A program made the position numbers and the translations under genes. 9,086 nt of DNA from assembly GCA_003489145.1 (NCBI GenBank), contig DNJI01000118.1:1-9086 (forward strand). Reading direction: 5' to 3'. The DNA comes from Gammaproteobacteria bacterium. GTDB lineage: Bacteria > Pseudomonadota > Gammaproteobacteria > PS1 > Pseudothioglobaceae. Positions 6,818 to 9,086 of the stretch are shown in pieces (position 1 is the first letter of the stretch; each line of letters starts with the position of its first letter). The notes beneath the pieces are model-generated. The model was given only the letters and a program-made list of their open reading frames with translations, ran no database searches and was not told the origin of the DNA.

Positions 6818-7492
6818 ATGTTGAGATCAATCGAAAAAAGCTTTTTTAAAATCGTACAACGCCTAGGCTTATTGCTTGCAATACTTTCGTTTATTGCTGT
6901 TTTGGTATTGGGCTTTATTAGTTATCAAAAAATTAGCCTTGAAGCAAATGATCAAACTAATATCCCTATGATTTATTTTTCAGATTATCAAAATCCTATC
7001 AGTACTCAGCCAAAGAAAACAAAACAAGTTTTAAAAACTAAAGAAGAGGCCGGGTTTGACCAAGAGTTCAACACCCATGTAGATACAATTACTTCTAATT
7101 TAGAAAAGCTACCCGATACGGTGATTGATAAAACAGACTTAAAGTCAAAGGTTAGGATTTTGGTCAAAATTAAATCCAACCCTTATACTAAAAACTTGCA
7201 ACTGGCTTACGTGAAATCATTGGCTAAACTAACCAAAAAAATGGCTATTGTAGGTGGCAATAAAACCAATGTTGACGAGTTTCTCAAGTGGCATGATCAA
7301 GAATTTTCTAAACAAGTTGATACAAATAAAGAACTAAATATACAACAATTTATTTTGGTTAAGATGGCTACACTTAAGATAGAAGAAGTAGTAGGCTATA
7401 GCATGTTAGTTGTAGCAGCGGCAATATTTGGCATCTTCATCATGTTTGTAATGATGTTGGTGATGCTGCGAATTGAGCGCAATACTCGATAG
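6818..7492 (+). CDS. Uncharacterised inner-membrane protein with two membrane helices
   Basis: I do not recognise this family. The 224-residue product has a basic N-terminus (MLRSIEKSFFKIVQR), a hydrophobic helix at about 16-36, a lysine-rich hydrophilic stretch of about 150 residues, and a second hydrophobic helix at about 191-216 ending in RIERNTR. By the positive-inside rule both ends should be cytoplasmic and the central part periplasmic. It has no cysteines, no CxxC and no obvious nucleotide or metal motif. The central domain looks helical (TSNLEKLPDTVIDKTD, AYVKSLAKLTKKM), which suggests a structural or scaffolding role rather than an enzyme, but that is inference. It is much shorter than HemX or HemY, the membrane proteins often found after hemCD, and shows no resemblance I can see. 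AAAGGA at 6803-6808, 9 bases before the ATG, is a good ribosome binding site. Confidence 0.85.
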   Translation: MLRSIEKSFFKIVQRLGLLLAILSFIAVLVLGFISYQKISLEANDQTNIPMIYFSDYQNPISTQPKKTKQVLKTKEEAGFDQEFNTHVDTITSNLEKLPDTVIDKTDLKSKVRILVKIKSNPYTKNLQLAYVKSLAKLTKKMAIVGGNKTNVDEFLKWHDQEFSKQVDTNKELNIQQFILVKMATLKIEEVVGYSMLVVAAAIFGIFIMFVMMLVMLRIERNTR

Positions 7493-7500
7493 TAATTCAT

Positions 7501-8481
7501 ATGCAAGCAATCGGGTTTAATGGCGTTGAATTTATTGAGTTTGAAAAAGAAACAGCCCCACCTAAAGGTCGAGATTTAATCGTAGAAATACAAGCCATTT
7601 CTATCAATCCGATTGATACCAAAGTTAAGCAAACAGTTACTAAAGACAGTCCTCTAAAAATTTTAGGTTATGACGCAGCAGGTGTTGTCATCTCTGTGGG
7701 TGACCAAACCTCTCTTTTTAAAGTGGGCGATGAAGTTTTTTATGCCGGTGACATGACCAGAGACGGCTCTAACGCCACCCATCAACTGGTGGATGAGCGG
7801 CTTGTTGGTCGCAAACCAAGCTCTCTTAGTTATGGGCAAGCGGCAGCTTTGCCACTCACCAGTATTACCGCTTGGGAATCGTTATTCGATCGTTTAAAAA
7901 TCACCAAAACAGATCATGATAAAACTTTATTATTAATCGGTGCTGCTGGTGGTGTGGGCTCTATGGCGATCCAATTTGCCAAACAAGTGGTTGGCATAAA
8001 GGTTATTGCCACAGCTTCCCGTGCCGAATCTAGCGACTGGTGTAAACAAATGGGCGCCGACATAGTGATTGATCACCATGACCTTATAGAGCAGTTTAAA
8101 GATAGCCATCTTGACGCACCTGACTTTATCCTGTGTATGGGCGATCCAGATGAATATTTTGAAACCATGGCTGAGTTGATCGCAGTACAAGGCAGTATTT
8201 GTTTGTTGGCCAATGCGGGCAAAGACTACAACATTAATTTACTCAAAGCTAAAAGTATTACCTTAGTTTGGGAGATGATGTTTACCCGTTCTATGTTTAC
8301 AACAAAAGACCTTGTAAAGCAGCATGAATTGTTAAATGAAGTGGCAGACTTGGTCGATAGTGGAAAAGTAGTAACCACAGTAACACGTCAGCTGAACCCA
8401 ATCAATTTAGAAAATATTGTCAAAGCACACACAATGATTGAGACGGGAGTTATGATTGGTAAGCTAGTGATTACTCACTAA
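7501..8481 (+). CDS. Zinc-free medium-chain dehydrogenase/reductase, quinone-oxidoreductase-like
   Basis: The 326-residue product belongs to the medium-chain dehydrogenase/reductase superfamily, in the group annotated as zinc-binding alcohol dehydrogenase family protein (TIGR02817-like), whose members are NADPH-dependent reductases related to quinone oxidoreductase. An N-terminal GroES-like domain holds GRDLIVEIQAISINPIDTKV (23-42), ILGYDAAGVVISVGD (54-68) and VGDEVFYAGDMTR (75-87). A Rossmann domain follows with LLLIGAAGGVGSMAIQFAK (143-161), the nucleotide-binding AxxGGVG motif. ELMFTRSMF-type signature appears as WEMMFTRSMF near 260. Cysteine ligands for catalytic or structural zinc are absent despite the family name, so a reductase role is more likely than alcohol oxidation; the substrate is unknown. 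It begins 8 bases after the membrane-protein gene with no clear Shine-Dalgarno, and its last 11 bases overlap ftsY on the other strand. Confidence 0.92.
   Translation: MQAIGFNGVEFIEFEKETAPPKGRDLIVEIQAISINPIDTKVKQTVTKDSPLKILGYDAAGVVISVGDQTSLFKVGDEVFYAGDMTRDGSNATHQLVDERLVGRKPSSLSYGQAAALPLTSITAWESLFDRLKITKTDHDKTLLLIGAAGGVGSMAIQFAKQVVGIKVIATASRAESSDWCKQMGADIVIDHHDLIEQFKDSHLDAPDFILCMGDPDEYFETMAELIAVQGSICLLANAGKDYNINLLKAKSITLVWEMMFTRSMFTTKDLVKQHELLNEVADLVDSGKVVTTVTRQLNPINLENIVKAHTMIETGVMIGKLVITH
8465..8480. repeat. Short perfect inverted repeat at the convergent gene ends
   Basis: TAGTGA (8465-8470), loop TTAC, then TCACTA (8475-8480) form a perfect 6-bp stem exactly across the overlapping stop codons of the oxidoreductase gene and ftsY. 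Only two of six pairs are G-C and no T-run follows on either strand, so it is not a convincing intrinsic terminator, though its position between convergent genes is where one would be expected. Confidence 0.4.
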
Positions 8482-9086
8482 ATAAGGCATCAACAAATTC
8501 ATTAGCATTAAACGGCTTAAGATCATTAATACCTTCACCGACACCAATATAACGAATAGGTAAATTTAACTCATCAGAGATGGCAAACAACACGCCGCCT
8601 TTAGCAGTACCATCAAGCTTGGTGATACTGATGCCGCTAAGCTCAATGGCTTTGTTAAATTCGATTGCTTGATTAACTGCATTTTGCCCAGAGCCACCAT
8701 CAATTACCAGCATGGTTTCATGCGGTGCATTTTCATTGTGTTTTTTCAAAACGCGCTTGATTTTCTCTAATTCTTGCATCAGATTGCCTTGCGTGTGCAA
8801 TCTTCCAGCAGTATCAGCAATCAAAATATCAATATTTTTAGCTTTGGCTGACTCATAAGCATCATAAATTACCGAGGCAGCATCAGCACCTGTGGCTTGG
8901 GCAACAACCGGTATTTTGTTGCGCTCACCCCAAACCTTGAGTTGCTCGACTGCTGCTGCACGAAAGGTATCGCCCGCAGCTAACATCACCGATTTTCCTT
9001 GATTTTGGAATAACTTGGCCAACTTACCAATGGTGGTGGTTTTTCCTGCGCCGTTAATGCCCACGACTAAAATCACAAACGTTTCT
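8471..9086 (-). CDS. ftsY: Signal recognition particle receptor FtsY, N-terminal part beyond window edge
   Basis: FtsY is the membrane-associated SRP receptor GTPase that docks ribosome-SRP complexes at the SecYEG translocon. The visible 204 residues are the G domain to the natural C-terminus. They contain G1 GINGAGKTTT (9-18 of the visible part), the FtsY/Ffh insertion signature AAGDTFRAAAVEQL (36-49), G3 DTAGRLH (91-97), DGGSGQNAVNQA (129-140), G4 TKLDGTAKGG (155-164) and the closing RYIGVGEGINDLKPF and FVDALFSE. DTAGRLHTQGNLMQEL and the absence of a methionine-rich M domain separate it from Ffh. The frame stays open to the window edge (ETFVIL before the G1 loop), so the GTG at 9076 is not a start; the N domain and any acidic A domain lie outside. 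In the DGGSGQN loop, glycine and serine replace the more usual alanine and threonine. Confidence 0.97.
   Translation of the reverse strand, partial: ETFVILVVGINGAGKTTTIGKLAKLFQNQGKSVMLAAGDTFRAAAVEQLKVWGERNKIPVVAQATGADAASVIYDAYESAKAKNIDILIADTAGRLHTQGNLMQELEKIKRVLKKHNENAPHETMLVIDGGSGQNAVNQAIEFNKAIELSGISITKLDGTAKGGVLFAISDELNLPIRYIGVGEGINDLKPFNANEFVDALFSE

Noticed and set aside
9074..9076. GTG as a start codon for the ftsY reading frame
   Set aside because: The frame continues open to the window edge with FtsY-like residues before it; the GTG is an internal valine.

Overview
The window is an ordinary, densely packed piece of bacterial chromosome carrying nine protein genes, seven complete and two cut by the window edges. 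ClpB, TrmL, Fmt, ArgH, HemC, PhhB-type dehydratase, an MDR oxidoreductase and FtsY all read as gammaproteobacterial-type proteins, and ClpB keeps E. coli numbering at its key catalytic residues. The DNA is AT-rich by eye and almost free of non-coding sequence. A streamlined marine gammaproteobacterium, for instance of the SUP05/Thioglobus type, would fit, but that is only an inference from style and cannot be settled here.

Layout. 1-2265 (minus) is clpB without its last ~100 codons, driven by a clear sigma-32-type heat-shock promoter at 2306-2330 and carrying an internal GTG start with a very strong ribosome binding site. 2348-2800 (plus) is trmL, a tRNA wobble-base methyltransferase. It converges on, and overlaps, a minus-strand operon at 5581-2776: a periplasmic thioredoxin-like protein, argH and fmt, joined by ATGA and TAATG stop/start overlaps. 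Only 22 bases separate that operon from a divergent plus-strand operon at 5604-8481: hemC, a pterin carbinolamine dehydratase gene, an unrecognised two-helix membrane protein gene, and a zinc-free MDR oxidoreductase gene. The last of these converges on and overlaps by 11 bases the 3' end of ftsY (minus, 8471 to the window edge).

Functions are housekeeping and mixed: protein disaggregation (ClpB), translation (TrmL, Fmt), arginine synthesis (ArgH), tetrapyrrole synthesis (HemC), pterin recycling, envelope redox chemistry and SRP-dependent membrane targeting (FtsY). I see no mobile element, CRISPR, phage gene, tRNA or rRNA, and no stretch of more than 300 bases without a gene. I did not find a new multi-gene system. 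The points most worth a second look are the two-isoform arrangement of clpB, the uncharacterised membrane protein in the hemC operon, and the coupling of a periplasmic thioredoxin-like gene to argH-fmt.
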